Assembly: GCA_050260935.1 (NCBI GenBank)
Contig: JBLNCU010000041.1
Location: 1-22,160, forward strand
Reading direction: 5' to 3'
Length of the DNA stretch: 22,160 bases
DNA from: UBA8346 sp050260935
Lineage (GTDB): Bacteria > Bacillota > UBA4882 > UBA8346
A program made the position numbers and the translations under genes. Positions 6,887 to 15,196 of this stretch are shown here, piece by piece. Numbering within the stretch: position 1 is the stretch's first letter; each line of letters begins with the position of its first letter. The notes below the pieces were generated by a model that was not told where the DNA came from, made no database searches, and saw nothing but the letters and a program-made list of their open reading frames with translations.

Positions 6887-8060
6887 GAATTTCTCTCCTT
6901 GTCTGATTGGGACATAAATTTAAACCTCTGGTAGCCGGAGTGAGCATATTTAAGATCAGTTTGGCGGCGGCTTCCGCCGAACCGGGATTCCCAATTTTTA
7001 GGCAGTTTTTCTGAAAATGCCGGCGGAATTGTTCATCGCTAATCATGCGCCCGACAGCCGTACGTAAACGGTGCTCTGTTTTGGCGATAATCGCCGCCCG
7101 GTGCCTCCATAGATAATTAGCGTTAACCTCCTCCTGGCCCGGCGAAGGTTTATAAATAACCATCGGCAACCCCTTGGCCAAAGCTTCCGAAATTGTAATC
7201 CCCCCGGCTTTGGTCACCAATACGGTGGCAATCGCCATCAAGCCGGCCATATTTTGGTAAAAAGGCTGCACCAGGAAGTTTTGGTATTTAAAAGTCAGCG
7301 GCCGCAATTTGTCATACAAATCGTTGTTGTACCCCGTCAAAATAATCGCTTTAACATCGGCGGGAAGATACTCCAATATGCGGTTGAATTTGGTGGTCCG
7401 GAAAATTCCGATGCTCCCGCCCATAAAAAGTATTATTCTGTCTTCCGGTTTACAACTGAACTCTTTTCGAACGCTATTCCTGTCGATAACCTGGTTGAAC
7501 TCGGGTAAAATAGGAATTCCGGTAGCCGAAACAGCGTTTTTCGGTACTCCTCTTTCGATTAAACCGGCCGCAACCTCTGGTGAGCCAACTATGTATAAAT
7601 CAGTGTTCGGATGAATCCACTGGCTGTGTACACACATATCGGTGATGACGGTTACCACCGGCACATTTAAATGACCTGTCTCTTTCATCTGCGATAACAC
7701 TCCGGCCGGCAATGGGAAGGTAGCAATAATAATCCGGGGCCGCAGGTTGTTTACCAGCATGGTCAGTTCCGAATAACCCATGCGATTTAGCCGTCTCTGC
7801 CAAAAAGAATCCGGGGAGATTTTACCGGTGGCTTGATAATACAAAGCATAACCAACGGGAAAATGCCTGATGCTTTGGGTATAACCGAATTGGGTCAACC
7901 GGTTGATTATTGGAAAAAGAAGGTCGCAATAATCAACTGTGATAATTTTAATACCGGGAGCCTGCAGTTGAATCGCTAAGGTTAAAGCCCTAGCTACCTG
8001 ATTATGTCCCCCGCCGTAGGAGGCGGACAATATTAAAACATCACACTCTTCTTTAACCAC
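6879..8060 (-). CDS. MGDG synthase / UgtP-like processive glycosyltransferase
   Basis: The 393-residue GT28-type enzyme has the N-terminal acceptor domain signature SASYGGGHNQVARAL (family MGDG_synth), TVDYCDLLFP, then ITDMCVHSQWIHP. Its C-terminal donor domain has GGSIGIF, the TKAGGITISEALAKGLP loop that holds the nucleotide sugar, and PGQEEVNA. Relatives (UgtP/YpfP, plant MGDG synthase, YkoN) transfer glucose or galactose from a UDP-sugar to diacylglycerol at the inner face of the membrane. The GTG at 8060 follows GGAGGGG at 7 nt; an overlapping ATG frame gives only a short shadow. It is the first gene of the operon with MFS transporter, deacetylase and YkoP. Lipid acceptor is inferred from the family. 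Confidence 0.85.
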   Translation of the reverse strand: MVKEECDVLILSASYGGGHNQVARALTLAIQLQAPGIKIITVDYCDLLFPIINRLTQFGYTQSIRHFPVGYALYYQATGKISPDSFWQRRLNRMGYSELTMLVNNLRPRIIIATFPLPAGVLSQMKETGHLNVPVVTVITDMCVHSQWIHPNTDLYIVGSPEVAAGLIERGVPKNAVSATGIPILPEFNQVIDRNSVRKEFSCKPEDRIILFMGGSIGIFRTTKFNRILEYLPADVKAIILTGYNNDLYDKLRPLTFKYQNFLVQPFYQNMAGLMAIATVLVTKAGGITISEALAKGLPMVIYKPSPGQEEVNANYLWRHRAAIIAKTEHRLRTAVGRMISDEQFRRHFQKNCLKIGNPGSAEAAAKLILNMLTPATRGLNLCPNQTRREIRA

Positions 8061-8310
8061 ATTAACACCCCTCCAACAAAAGTTGGCTTCGGTTGCGGTT
8101 CATAAATAAATTGGACAATGCTTACCAAAATCCTTTTAAAAATTATGGGTTGTTTGGAATTAGTGGTAATATGGCTATCACTGATAGATCTAACGAAAAC
8201 AAAACCGGGAAGTTTCAAATCCGCCGTTTATTAACAGTTTATAAAGATACTATACCAGTATTCTACTTTTTTTATAAGCGCCGGGAAAAATCGACCGGTT
8301 TTCACTTATA

Positions 8311-9354
8311 TCAACCAAAATTTAATACTTTCGTAACCGCCAATCCGGGGTCTTGATAAAGGTTAAAAATTACCCCCTCGTGCGGCCCTTTGATCACCAA
8401 TACCTCGCACTCACGGCGGGTAACTTTTTTTACCAACACATCTTCGCCGTTGGTAAGTTGTAAAATAGTCCCCAAAAGATAAGGGGCGGCTACTTTCTCA
8501 AAACTCTCAACCACCGTCCGATCGTACTTGAGATCAATATCCTCTTTAATGGCGCGAATAGCCTGATGGGAAGGTATCTTTCTAATCTGTTGGGAAGTCA
8601 TCGCATCGTAAGCGTCGGCCACAGCCACTATTTTCGCAAAACGGTGAATCCGCTTTCCCGTTAAGCCCCTTGGATAACCCGAGCCGTCTTCCCTCTCATG
8701 ATGCTGTAACGCCACATGGGCCGAGAGAAAATTGACCTCAAATTTCTTTTTCAATACCTCATAACCCAAACGGGCATGTTTTTTAACCTGCTCGTAATCC
8801 TCAGACACCAGTTGCCCCGATTGATTTAACGGCCTAGGGTCGGTAAAGAGGCGGCCGATGTCGTGAAGCAACGCTCCCATTCCCAGATTTTCCATTTGGC
8901 CCCGGTTTAAACCCATTTCCAAACCGATCATCAAGGATAAAATACAAACATTGACCGAATGCGAATAAAGATAATTTTCGTAAGAACGGATATCGACCAT
9001 GTTATAAATGACATTAATATCCATAAAAACTTGATCCACCAGTTCCTTGACTATGTTCTTCAACTTGCTGGTTGGAACAGCCTCTTCTTTTAATAAATGA
9101 TCGGCGGTTTTTTTCAAAAGCCCCCTGGCCTTAAACCTGGTTTCCTCAGCGATCGAATCGGTAATGACCTCGTTTTCCGGCAGACGGGGGTCGCTAATAT
9201 AAACCTGACTGTATTTTAGTTCTTTAATTCTGGCTATGTAGGAAGGTTTTAATTCAATACTTGGCCTGAGCAAGACTCCGCCGTCCTCTTCCCGGAAAAT
9301 CGCCCTGGATAGTTTCATCCCCGGCTGTAGTTGATCGACCGCAATCAACCGCAT
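8311..9354 (-). CDS. HD-GYP domain cyclic-di-GMP phosphodiesterase
   Basis: The protein has 347 residues. An N-terminal domain of about 120 residues (QLQPGMKLSRAIF) of the kind often found before HD-GYP is followed by the HD-GYP core: H132 in YSHSVNV, the HD pair in ALLHDIGRL (164-165), H193, HHEREDGSGYP (218-228) and ADAYDAMTS. The complete HHExxDGxGYP motif argues for activity on c-di-GMP. A further C-terminal extension of about 60 residues (TNGEDVLVKKV, CEVLVIKGPHEG) is beta-rich and PilZ-like in position only. The ATG at 9354 follows AGGAGGT at 10 nt. It precedes the glycosyltransferase operon by about 250 bp on the same strand; I see no clear terminator between, so read-through is possible. 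Confidence 0.9.
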   Translation of the reverse strand: MRLIAVDQLQPGMKLSRAIFREEDGGVLLRPSIELKPSYIARIKELKYSQVYISDPRLPENEVITDSIAEETRFKARGLLKKTADHLLKEEAVPTSKLKNIVKELVDQVFMDINVIYNMVDIRSYENYLYSHSVNVCILSLMIGLEMGLNRGQMENLGMGALLHDIGRLFTDPRPLNQSGQLVSEDYEQVKKHARLGYEVLKKKFEVNFLSAHVALQHHEREDGSGYPRGLTGKRIHRFAKIVAVADAYDAMTSQQIRKIPSHQAIRAIKEDIDLKYDRTVVESFEKVAAPYLLGTILQLTNGEDVLVKKVTRRECEVLVIKGPHEGVIFNLYQDPGLAVTKVLNFG

Positions 9355-9465
9355 TCTTTGTTGTACCTCCTGTCGCCGTTAAGATCTCCGTTTATTCCAC
9401 AAATTACCTGGAAACTCCAGGCCTTTTATTTGGAAATCTATCATTAAGAAAGGGGGGAAATCACC

Positions 9466-9705
9466 TTGCTATCCTGTGAAGTATCATTATTCCCACTGGA
9501 AACCCTAAATTCGGATTTAATTGTGAATCAAGCCTTAGACGCGCTTAAAAAAACCGGGGTCAAACATGAAATCGGGAATCAAAGCACTTATCTCTATAGT
9601 GAGCAACCCGATGAAATCTGGAAAGGATTGCGAGCCATATATTCCGAAGCCGAAAAAGCCGGAACCGAATTTTCCATGGTAATTAATTTAAGTAATAACA
9701 CCTGA
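9466..9705 (+). CDS. YkoF / thiamine-binding-like single-domain protein
   Basis: The 79-residue protein has the YkoF/MTH1187-type ferredoxin-like pattern: CEVSLFPL, a helix that starts DLIVNQALDALKKTG, VKHEIGNQSTYLYSE, DEIWKGLRAIYSEAEKAG, and the closing strand FSMVINLSN. Bacillus YkoF has two such domains and binds hydroxymethylpyrimidine/thiamine; this protein has one and would dimerise. The TTG start at 9466 is supported by GGGGGG 8 nt upstream. No thiamine transporter or synthesis gene is beside it, so the ligand is unproven. It is monocistronic with a terminator downstream. Confidence 0.75.
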   Translation: MLSCEVSLFPLETLNSDLIVNQALDALKKTGVKHEIGNQSTYLYSEQPDEIWKGLRAIYSEAEKAGTEFSMVINLSNNT

Positions 9706-9748
9706 AAAATGATTCCTAAAATTAAAAAATTCCACTTATTTACCAAAA

Positions 9749-9777
9749 AATCCTGCCAAAAGCAGGATTAGTTTTAT
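9749..9777 (+). terminator. Terminator after the YkoF-like gene
   Basis: An 8-bp stem AATCCTGC/GCAGGATT (9749-9756 and 9762-9769) with loop CAAAA is followed by AGTTTTAT. Confidence 0.8.
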
Positions 9778-9897
9778 ACTATTCCGTATACTTTCATCTT
9801 TTTGTAAAACGGGATTATTATTTTCTCCGGGAGAGTTAACCGGCAGGAAAAAACGGAAAAATGTAAAATTTTAAATAATAGAAAGGGGGGTAACGAA

Positions 9898-9954
9898 ATG
9901 TCGAAAGAAAAATCGATTAAAAAAGAGACCAAAAAACCGCCTAAGAAAAAATAG
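9898..9954 (+). CDS. Tiny lysine-rich peptide (18 residues)
   Basis: ATG at 9898 with a strong SD (GAAAGGGGGG, ending 7 nt upstream) opens an 18-codon frame ending in TAG at 9952-9954: MSKEKSIKKETKKPPKKK. Ten of 18 residues are Lys. A strong terminator follows at once and the preceding YkoF-like gene has its own terminator, so this is a separate transcription unit of about 100-150 nt. I recall similar short MSKEKS-KKETKK peptides in other Firmicutes that run on longer, with the function unknown to me. Such a basic peptide could bind RNA, DNA or the ribosome, but that is speculation. Confidence 0.6.
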   Translation: MSKEKSIKKETKKPPKKK

Positions 9955-9964
9955 CCGTTATGAT

Positions 9965-10008
9965 AAAAAAGGAAAAGCGCCGCCGCTTCGGGGCCTTTTT
10001 CTATTTTT
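9965..10008. terminator. Bidirectional terminator between convergent genes
   Basis: AAAAAAGG (9965-9972) pairs with CCTTTTT (9994-10000) around an inner AAGCG/CGCTT stem, with T runs on the plus strand and A runs that give U runs on the minus strand. It serves the 18-residue peptide gene and probably the YcxB-like gene, whose stop codon it touches. Confidence 0.7.
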
Positions 10009-10498
10009 GAGCCGGCAAACCGGGTTTCATATATTTTCTGGCTTTTAATATCGAGTCGAAACGGTTGATATCCCCGCTGGTGCGGAAAGCATTTAAGGGA
10101 ATGTAAATAAACTGCTTTTTATTTAAAAACAAACGGTAATATCCGCCTTTTTTAATGACCCGGGCAACACTGTCGATCCTTATTTTATTAACAGTTCCAT
10201 CCTCGAATTTACTGGTTAAAAATTCCTCATCGATTTCAAAGGAACGCTCTTTATAAAAAAGGGCATTACGCTTGGAACTGGCATGGATCCAGCAACGGCC
10301 GCCAAGATAGAGCAAGAAAATTAAAGGCAGCATTCCAAGGAGAAACGCTGTCGAATTTAGGCCTTTTACCCCTTGGTAGACAGCCATTGAAAACAGCAGC
10401 GCTACAATCCACCAGCTTCGCAGGAAAGCGCTTTTAAAAAGAATAATAAAGTATAGACTCTTTGGAAAACGAAATTTAGCAGTTTTAATAACAGCCAT
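10001..10498 (-). CDS. YcxB-like membrane protein
   Basis: The 165-residue protein has two hydrophobic segments (about residues 25-45 and 50-70, the second containing LLGMLPLIFLLYLG) followed by a soluble beta-rich domain: RSFEIDEEFLTSKFEDG, IRIDSVARVIKKGGYYRLFLN, and FIYIPLNAF. This is the layout of YcxB-like proteins: a membrane hairpin and a PH-like cytoplasmic domain. No function is established. I chose ATG 10498 because GAGG lies 7 nt upstream; the longer frame to 10534 adds a Gly/Lys-rich stretch without SD. It is a single gene. Confidence 0.7.
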   Translation of the reverse strand: MAVIKTAKFRFPKSLYFIILFKSAFLRSWWIVALLFSMAVYQGVKGLNSTAFLLGMLPLIFLLYLGGRCWIHASSKRNALFYKERSFEIDEEFLTSKFEDGTVNKIRIDSVARVIKKGGYYRLFLNKKQFIYIPLNAFRTSGDINRFDSILKARKYMKPGLPAQK

Positions 10499-10630
10499 TG
10501 GAAAACCTCGCTTTTTGCCCCCGGCGGTTGGCAATTTAAGTTTTAATGTAAAGGTATAACACTGATCATCTGATTATATCATTTTTCTTCAAAAGTGAGT
10601 ATTTTCCTTTTCGGAATATCGTTTTATCGA

Positions 10631-10660
10631 AAAAGGCGGCTTTTGGGGCCGCCCTTTTCC
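10631..10660 (-). terminator. Terminator of the M29 aminopeptidase gene
   Basis: On the minus strand GGCGGC and GCCGCC (10653-10648 and 10640-10635) form a stem followed by TTTT, 10-20 bp past the aminopeptidase stop codon. Confidence 0.85.
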
Positions 10661-10669
10661 CGTTCTCCA

Positions 10670-11788
10670 TTAAATTAAATGCTCCGGGTTTAACTGCTGC
10701 AACTCCGGTAAAACAAACCGGCCGTCTTTCCGGATTAACCGGCCGTCGAAGTAAATCTCCCCGCCGCCGTATTCGGGCTGTTGAATAAAGACTAAATCCC
10801 AGTGAATGGCCGACCGGTTGCCGTTATCACATTCCCGATAAGCCTGGCCCGGGGTGAAATGGATACTGCCGCAGATTTTTTCATCAAAAAGAGTGTCTTT
10901 CATCGGTTTGAGTATATAAGGATTAACCCCGAGAGAAAATTCTCCTACGTAACTGGAACCTTCATCAGTGGCGAAGATCTGTTGTAACCTGGCAGGATCG
11001 CTCCCTTTAGTCTCGACAATTTTCCCGGCCTCGAACCGGAGTTGAATTTGCTCATAGGTGACCCCTTGGTAAACCGCAGGAGTGTTGTAAGTAATTATCC
11101 CCTTGACCGTATTTTTAACCGGAGCGGTGAAAATCTCCCCATCGGGAATGTTCATCTCCCCGGCGCAGGGAATGGCCGGTAAGCCTTTGATGGAAAAGGT
11201 TATATCAGTATCCCGGCCTGTCAGGCGGACCTGATCGGTTCTTTCCATCAATTGTTTCAAAGGCTCCATCGCCTGGCGCATCTTGCTGTAATCCAGGGTG
11301 CAAACATTAAAGTAAAAGTCCTCGAAGGCCTCCGTGCTCATACCGGCCGCTTGAGCCATCGAGGGAGTCGGATACCTCATTACGCACCATTTGGTATGAT
11401 TGACTCTTTGATCCGTCACCGGGCGGGAATAATGTTTCATATACAACTGTTGTTGCTCCCCGGGGACATCGGCGTTTTCATTGGCATTCTCAGCCGCCCG
11501 GATTCCTATATAGGCGTCCATCTCTTTCATTTGCGCCAATTCGTATTCGGCCAATTTCTCAAGCTGTTCTTTACCGGCTCCCAGCATGAATTGACGTTCA
11601 AGCTGTTTATTCCGGACCATTGTATAAGGCACCCCGCCCACCCTATAGGCTTCTTTGACCACAGCCAAAGCCAGGGGAATCCCGGAATCAATCACTTCCA
11701 CCAGTAATTTTTGGCCTTTTTGCAACTTTACCGAATAGTTGATCAAACCGGAGGCCATCTTCTCCAACCGCGGATCTTTCACCGACAT
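10670..11788 (-). CDS. M29 family aminopeptidase (AmpS/PepS/AmpT type)
   Basis: The 372-residue metalloaminopeptidase has the family's N-terminal alpha/beta domain (GLINYSVKLQKGQKLLVEV) and the C-terminal metal domain. In the latter the probable ligands lie in GEMNIPDGEIFTAP (about residues 210-223), ATDEGSSYVGEFSLGVNP, ICGSIHFTPG and SAIHWDLVF. M29 enzymes use two cobalt, zinc or manganese ions to remove N-terminal residues from peptides in the cytoplasm. I chose ATG 11788, which has AAGGA about 4 nt upstream; a GTG one codon earlier touches the SD. Length is near the family's usual 370-410 residues. It is monocistronic, with a clear terminator. Confidence 0.9.
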   Translation of the reverse strand: MSVKDPRLEKMASGLINYSVKLQKGQKLLVEVIDSGIPLALAVVKEAYRVGGVPYTMVRNKQLERQFMLGAGKEQLEKLAEYELAQMKEMDAYIGIRAAENANENADVPGEQQQLYMKHYSRPVTDQRVNHTKWCVMRYPTPSMAQAAGMSTEAFEDFYFNVCTLDYSKMRQAMEPLKQLMERTDQVRLTGRDTDITFSIKGLPAIPCAGEMNIPDGEIFTAPVKNTVKGIITYNTPAVYQGVTYEQIQLRFEAGKIVETKGSDPARLQQIFATDEGSSYVGEFSLGVNPYILKPMKDTLFDEKICGSIHFTPGQAYRECDNGNRSAIHWDLVFIQQPEYGGGEIYFDGRLIRKDGRFVLPELQQLNPEHLI

Positions 11789-12111
11789 CACATCCTTATC
11801 TTTTATTTTATAGCTTATTCAAGCTCATAACCGACCTTAACCCCCGGACCGCCCCGGGTCATTAATTTCCGGCCCGGAATGCCTATTCATCAATGCCTCA
11901 GGCTCAGAAAATTCCAATTATTACTTGTCCCCATTTGGCAGGAGGTCAATATCGCAAAGCGAATTAAAAAATGACTTTATGAGGGCACTCTATTTAATTA
12001 TTTGAACATAAAATAAAAATACAGTCGTGAATTAAAGTAAATCTTACTTTGCATTAGGAGCTTTTTTGCCGAATAATATGATAGAGAAATTTCATAAAAA
12101 ATGAGGACGCC
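11789..12111. other. Divergent intergenic region between aminopeptidase and ypiB
   Basis: These 323 bp hold no supported gene. The left third is GC-rich with small palindromes (for example TTCCGGCCCGGAA near 11867); the right part is AT-rich. A GCAGGA motif followed by GGTCAATATCG lies at 11938 in the ypiB direction. I found no promoter good enough to call. Confidence 0.4.
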
Positions 12112-12654
12112 ATGAACCGGAAAATTGTTAGTAACTGGGCTAAAAAAAATTTTTTATTCTGGTTTGTTGAAAACTACCAACTCCAATCAGCTGGTTCCAA
12201 ACAAATTTTGTTACAGCTTGCGGAGAACGAAGCCCTCTTATCCCAGGTCCATATTGTACTGGATGGTTCTTATCTTCGTCCTTTATTAGTAATCTCCACC
12301 GAAGGTTCAGGTATGCCTCCTTTTTTATTAAAAACCTTCGACAGCACCGTTACCGACAGTATGATGATTTTATCGCGTTTACAACTCTTGGAAGAATCCC
12401 CCATCTATTTAACCTTATACTTCCCCGATCGAGCCAATTGTGAACCTCATCAAGCAGTCTTGGAAGAGGACCCTATTTCCCTGGACTCCAACCGGGCTCA
12501 GCAGATCCTGATCGATTTTGAACTCTCCCTATGGAATGAAACATTTAAACTGGAAATGGAAAGGGCTGAGCTAATGCGCCAAATCGACCAAGCCCTTGAT
12601 GAGAAGAATAAACGGAAATTTCTCCGGTTGGTTAAAAAGCTGAATAGTCTTTAA
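12112..12654 (+). CDS. ypiB: YpiB family protein (UPF0302 plus IDEAL domain)
   Basis: This 180-residue protein has the UPF0302 domain (about residues 8-125): the FLFWFVENYQL opening, LLSQVHIVLDGSYLRPLLVIST, YLTLYFPDR and QAVLEEDP. It ends with an IDEAL domain (about 130-178): ILIDFELSLWNETF, then IDQALDEKNKRKFLRLVKKLN. Bacillus YpiB has the same order; its role has been linked to cytochrome bc complex assembly or stability near the qcr genes, but none of those is here. The ATG follows GAGG at 6 nt. It is soluble and the usual length. Monocistronic on the evidence here. Confidence 0.85.
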   Translation: MNRKIVSNWAKKNFLFWFVENYQLQSAGSKQILLQLAENEALLSQVHIVLDGSYLRPLLVISTEGSGMPPFLLKTFDSTVTDSMMILSRLQLLEESPIYLTLYFPDRANCEPHQAVLEEDPISLDSNRAQQILIDFELSLWNETFKLEMERAELMRQIDQALDEKNKRKFLRLVKKLNSL

Positions 12655-13057
12655 AGAATATTTTGGGGTCTAGCGCTTCCGCATTTAATTCCAAAAAATA
12701 CTCCGCTTTTTGATTCAAGCGTTCCCGGCTTATTCTAAGGCGCGCTTGCCCCGGAGCGGTATTCTGATATTGAATCGGCAAATTCCGTTATTTTTCGCTA
12801 AAATGTGAGATTTTATCAAAATATTGGATTATGCAACAGAATTAGGTTAAGTTCAATAAACAGTGCTAATAAGACATGACGGCTAAAATCACTTAGAAAT
12901 TTGGACAGTCTTGTTTTTCGACATATTATCTAGTTTAGCAGGAAGGCAATGTCGATTCTCCTCATTTTTTAAAAATAAAAGTTATTTTGATATTTATGAA
13001 GGATTAATTGGATTTAACGAGAATAATTAAATTCAAAAAAATGAGGAGGGATCTTCC
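12655..13057 (+). other. AT-rich intergenic region with promoter and possible decayed coding
   Basis: About 400 bp precede the 110-residue unknown gene. The right half holds a sigma-A-like promoter (12901-12929) and a GCAGGA motif at 12938. The left end (12655-12790) reads on the minus strand as a coding-like fragment (QARLRISRERLNQKAEYFLE) with no start or SD, running into ypiB; I take it as chance or a remnant. Confidence 0.4.
12901..12929 (+). promoter_or_regulatory. Putative sigma-A promoter for the 13058 gene
   Basis: TTGGAC (12901-12906) and TATTAT (12924-12929) are separated by 17 bp. The predicted start falls at about 12936, immediately before a GCAGGA motif, leaving a leader of about 120 nt before the coding start. 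Confidence 0.5.
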
Positions 13058-13390
13058 TTGAGTTTTATAAAATATCAAAAAGAAAAATCCAAGAAGGGAA
13101 TTTCCGCAAAGACCATTGGAATCAACCGGAAGGGCCGGTTCGCTTTTTACAAACCGGTGGTTGAAAAACATTTTCAAAACGCCGAATATGTGGAATTATA
13201 TTTCGATCCGGAAACCCGCAAAATAGGCATTCTACCTTTAAATGAACCCACTGCGGATTGTTTTAAAATTCAAGGCCGAACTACCAAAATGATAGTGGCT
13301 AAAAAATTTTTAAACCGTTTTCAAATTCCCATTGAGGACCGGCGTTACGACTTCGCCGCCGAAAATGGCATGTTAATTATTCAAATATAA
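13058..13390 (+). CDS. Hypothetical protein, 110 residues
   Basis: The start TTG is well supported by GAGGAGGG, 7 nt upstream. The protein has a Lys-rich N-terminus (about residues 1-15), then alternating strands: TIGINRKGRFAFYKP, AEYVELYFDPETRKIGILPL, a middle FKIQGRTTKMIVAKKFLNRF, and a closing GMLIIQI. The VELYFD...IGILPL pattern recalls DNA-binding swapped-hairpin or phage-type small proteins, but I do not recognise a family and claim no function. No signal peptide or membrane segment. It has its own promoter-like sequence and a long leader. Confidence 0.7.
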   Translation: MSFIKYQKEKSKKGISAKTIGINRKGRFAFYKPVVEKHFQNAEYVELYFDPETRKIGILPLNEPTADCFKIQGRTTKMIVAKKFLNRFQIPIEDRRYDFAAENGMLIIQI

Positions 13391-13435
13391 AAGTAAAAAA
13401 CCGGGGCGAAAAAACATCCCTTTCTTACTTCCTGT
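13391..13435. terminator. Possible bidirectional terminator, 13058 gene / murC
   Basis: AAGTAA and TTACTT bracket a long imperfect stem (AAAACCGGGG against CCCTTTC) between two converging genes. T-rich on both sides, but the stem is interrupted. Confidence 0.35.
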
Positions 13436-13465
13436 TTTATCTTTAAGCGCTAGTTTTGGGGATTC

Positions 13466-14851
13466 TTAAGAACCGATCTCCAATTTGGCATCTTTCGGCT
13501 CTTCAAGAACCAGTCTTTCAGCTACTTTCCAAATATCCCCCGCTCCCATAGTAATAATTAGATCTCCGGGAAGAATGTTCCGGCGCAGGTGTTCGCAGAT
13601 CCGCTCAAAACCGCCCAGATAACGAACATCCTGGTGGCGGCCTGCGGCTGCCGTGGCCAAATCCTGACTGGAAATATCCCCGGGATCTACTTCACGGGCG
13701 GGATAGATATCGGCTAAAACCAAAATATCGGCATTACCGAATGATTGGGCGAATTCCGGCAATAAAAATTTGGTGCGGCTAAATAAATGGGGTTGGAATA
13801 CACACCAGATACGACCTTTAAAAAACTGGCGGGCAGCGGCCAGCGTAGTCCGGATTGCCCCCGGGTGATGCGCGTAATCGTCAACGATTAACGCTCCTTT
13901 ATAGGAGCCTTTGATTTCAAATCTTCGCTGGACTCCCGAAAACTCGGCCAAGGTTTTTAAGGCCGAACCGAGGTTCACACCAACCTCTAAGGCCACCGCA
14001 ATCGCCCCTAAGGCGTTTTGCAGGTTATGCCGGCCAGGGACCCGCAACGCCAATTCTCCTTGCGCTTTGCCTTTATAGATAAGCCGGGCTCCAATGCCTA
14101 AAGGCGGGATCGGCTTAATATCCTGAAGTTGCCAATCAAAATGCTCCTGATAACCAAAGGAAATAAATCTGCCGGAAAATCTATTTCTCAGTTGATAAGC
14201 ATTGGGATCATCGCCCCAAACGAACAAAACCCCGTCAGCCGGGAGTAAATCCACAAAATCCTCAAAGGTTCTAATCACATCTGAAATTGTTGGAAAACAA
14301 TCGGGGTGATCCCAATCGATATTGGTAATTAACTCTATATACGGGCGAAGTTTCAAAAAGGATCTTTTAAACTCGCAGGCCTCAACCACCATGTATTCCG
14401 ATTTCCCCGAGCGATGGTTGCCTTGAAAGGGAACCACTTCGCCCCCTATTAGCACCGTGGGGTCGATTCCTCCCTCGGTCAGGATTAACGAGGTCATAGC
14501 GGAAGTGGTAGTTTTACCGTGGGTTCCGGCAATCGCTATTCCTTTGCCCACCTCCGACATTAATTTCCCTAGAAGCTCGGCCCCTTCGATAACCGGGATC
14601 CCCAAACGCCTGGCCTCCAATACCTCCGGGTTTTCCGTTCCCACCGCATTGGTATAAACTACCTGATCTGCTCCCTGAATGTTGGCTGGATTATGTCCAT
14701 GGTAAATTTTAATATTCCTTTGGGCTAAATTTCGGGTTACTTTGGATTCCTGCCAGTCCGAGCCGGAAATAAGATAGCCGCGATCCAGATATAGTTTGGC
14801 CAACCCGCTCAATCTAGCCCCGCCAATCCCCACAAAATGGAGATGTTTCAT
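13466..14851 (-). CDS. murC: UDP-N-acetylmuramate--L-alanine ligase
   Basis: This 461-residue Mur ligase is of the usual MurC length. It shows the N-terminal Rossmann loop HFVGIGGARLSGLAKLYL (5-22), the ATP-binding P-loop GTHGKTTT (109-116), EACEFKRSFL (157-166), NIDWDHPDCF (177-186), GRHNLQNALGA, VQRRFEIKG and the MurC-specific DDYAHHP (324-330). It joins L-alanine to UDP-MurNAc in cytoplasmic peptidoglycan synthesis. The loop reads GGARLSG where many MurC have GGIGMSG; the key glycines remain. The start is the ATG at 14851; its SD is weak (GAGGGG is 14 nt away). It stands outside a dcw cluster, alone on this strand. Confidence 0.95.
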   Translation of the reverse strand: MKHLHFVGIGGARLSGLAKLYLDRGYLISGSDWQESKVTRNLAQRNIKIYHGHNPANIQGADQVVYTNAVGTENPEVLEARRLGIPVIEGAELLGKLMSEVGKGIAIAGTHGKTTTSAMTSLILTEGGIDPTVLIGGEVVPFQGNHRSGKSEYMVVEACEFKRSFLKLRPYIELITNIDWDHPDCFPTISDVIRTFEDFVDLLPADGVLFVWGDDPNAYQLRNRFSGRFISFGYQEHFDWQLQDIKPIPPLGIGARLIYKGKAQGELALRVPGRHNLQNALGAIAVALEVGVNLGSALKTLAEFSGVQRRFEIKGSYKGALIVDDYAHHPGAIRTTLAAARQFFKGRIWCVFQPHLFSRTKFLLPEFAQSFGNADILVLADIYPAREVDPGDISSQDLATAAAGRHQDVRYLGGFERICEHLRRNILPGDLIITMGAGDIWKVAERLVLEEPKDAKLEIGS

Positions 14852-15196
14852 AACTTAATTGCGCTCCCCTCAATTTTTATACCCATCAATTATAACACAT
14901 TTCAAGTAAAAGTCATTTATTATCTGCTCGCTATTTGCCATTGGAATTATCCATATTGGAGCATCCTTGGTTGGAATTTTTTATTAAGTTATTTTCTCCA
15001 TTTATGCCGAATTTCTTCAATGTTTTTCAGGCGATGGCTATTGGCCTCAAGAGCCGCTAAAATCCTACCTTAACTGCTGCTTCTTATTTCCTGCTTTTTT
15101 CAGCGCCCGCCGGTAAATAATAAAATGGGAGCCGCTGTTTTGAAAATGCCGGTTTCCGGTGTAAGAAGAGCGTCCGCTCCCAAGGGGGGTGAATCT

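Noticed and set aside
11252..11707. 151-codon plus-strand frame inside the M29 aminopeptidase gene
   Set aside because: Antisense shadow; the aminopeptidase is complete and well matched to its family.
12066..12104. 12-codon TTG leader frame before ypiB (AGGAG 5 nt upstream, TGA overlapping the ypiB SD)
   Set aside because: Low complexity, TTG start and no sign of attenuation structure; too weak to call as a gene.
12655..12790. Minus-strand coding-like fragment after ypiB
   Set aside because: No start with SD and it runs into the ypiB gene on the other strand; likely chance or an old remnant.
14989..15063. Minus-strand coding-like string (ILAALEANSHRLKNIEEI) upstream of murC
   Set aside because: An in-frame stop lies directly before it and there is no ATG, GTG or TTG start at its head; perhaps a gene remnant, but not supported.
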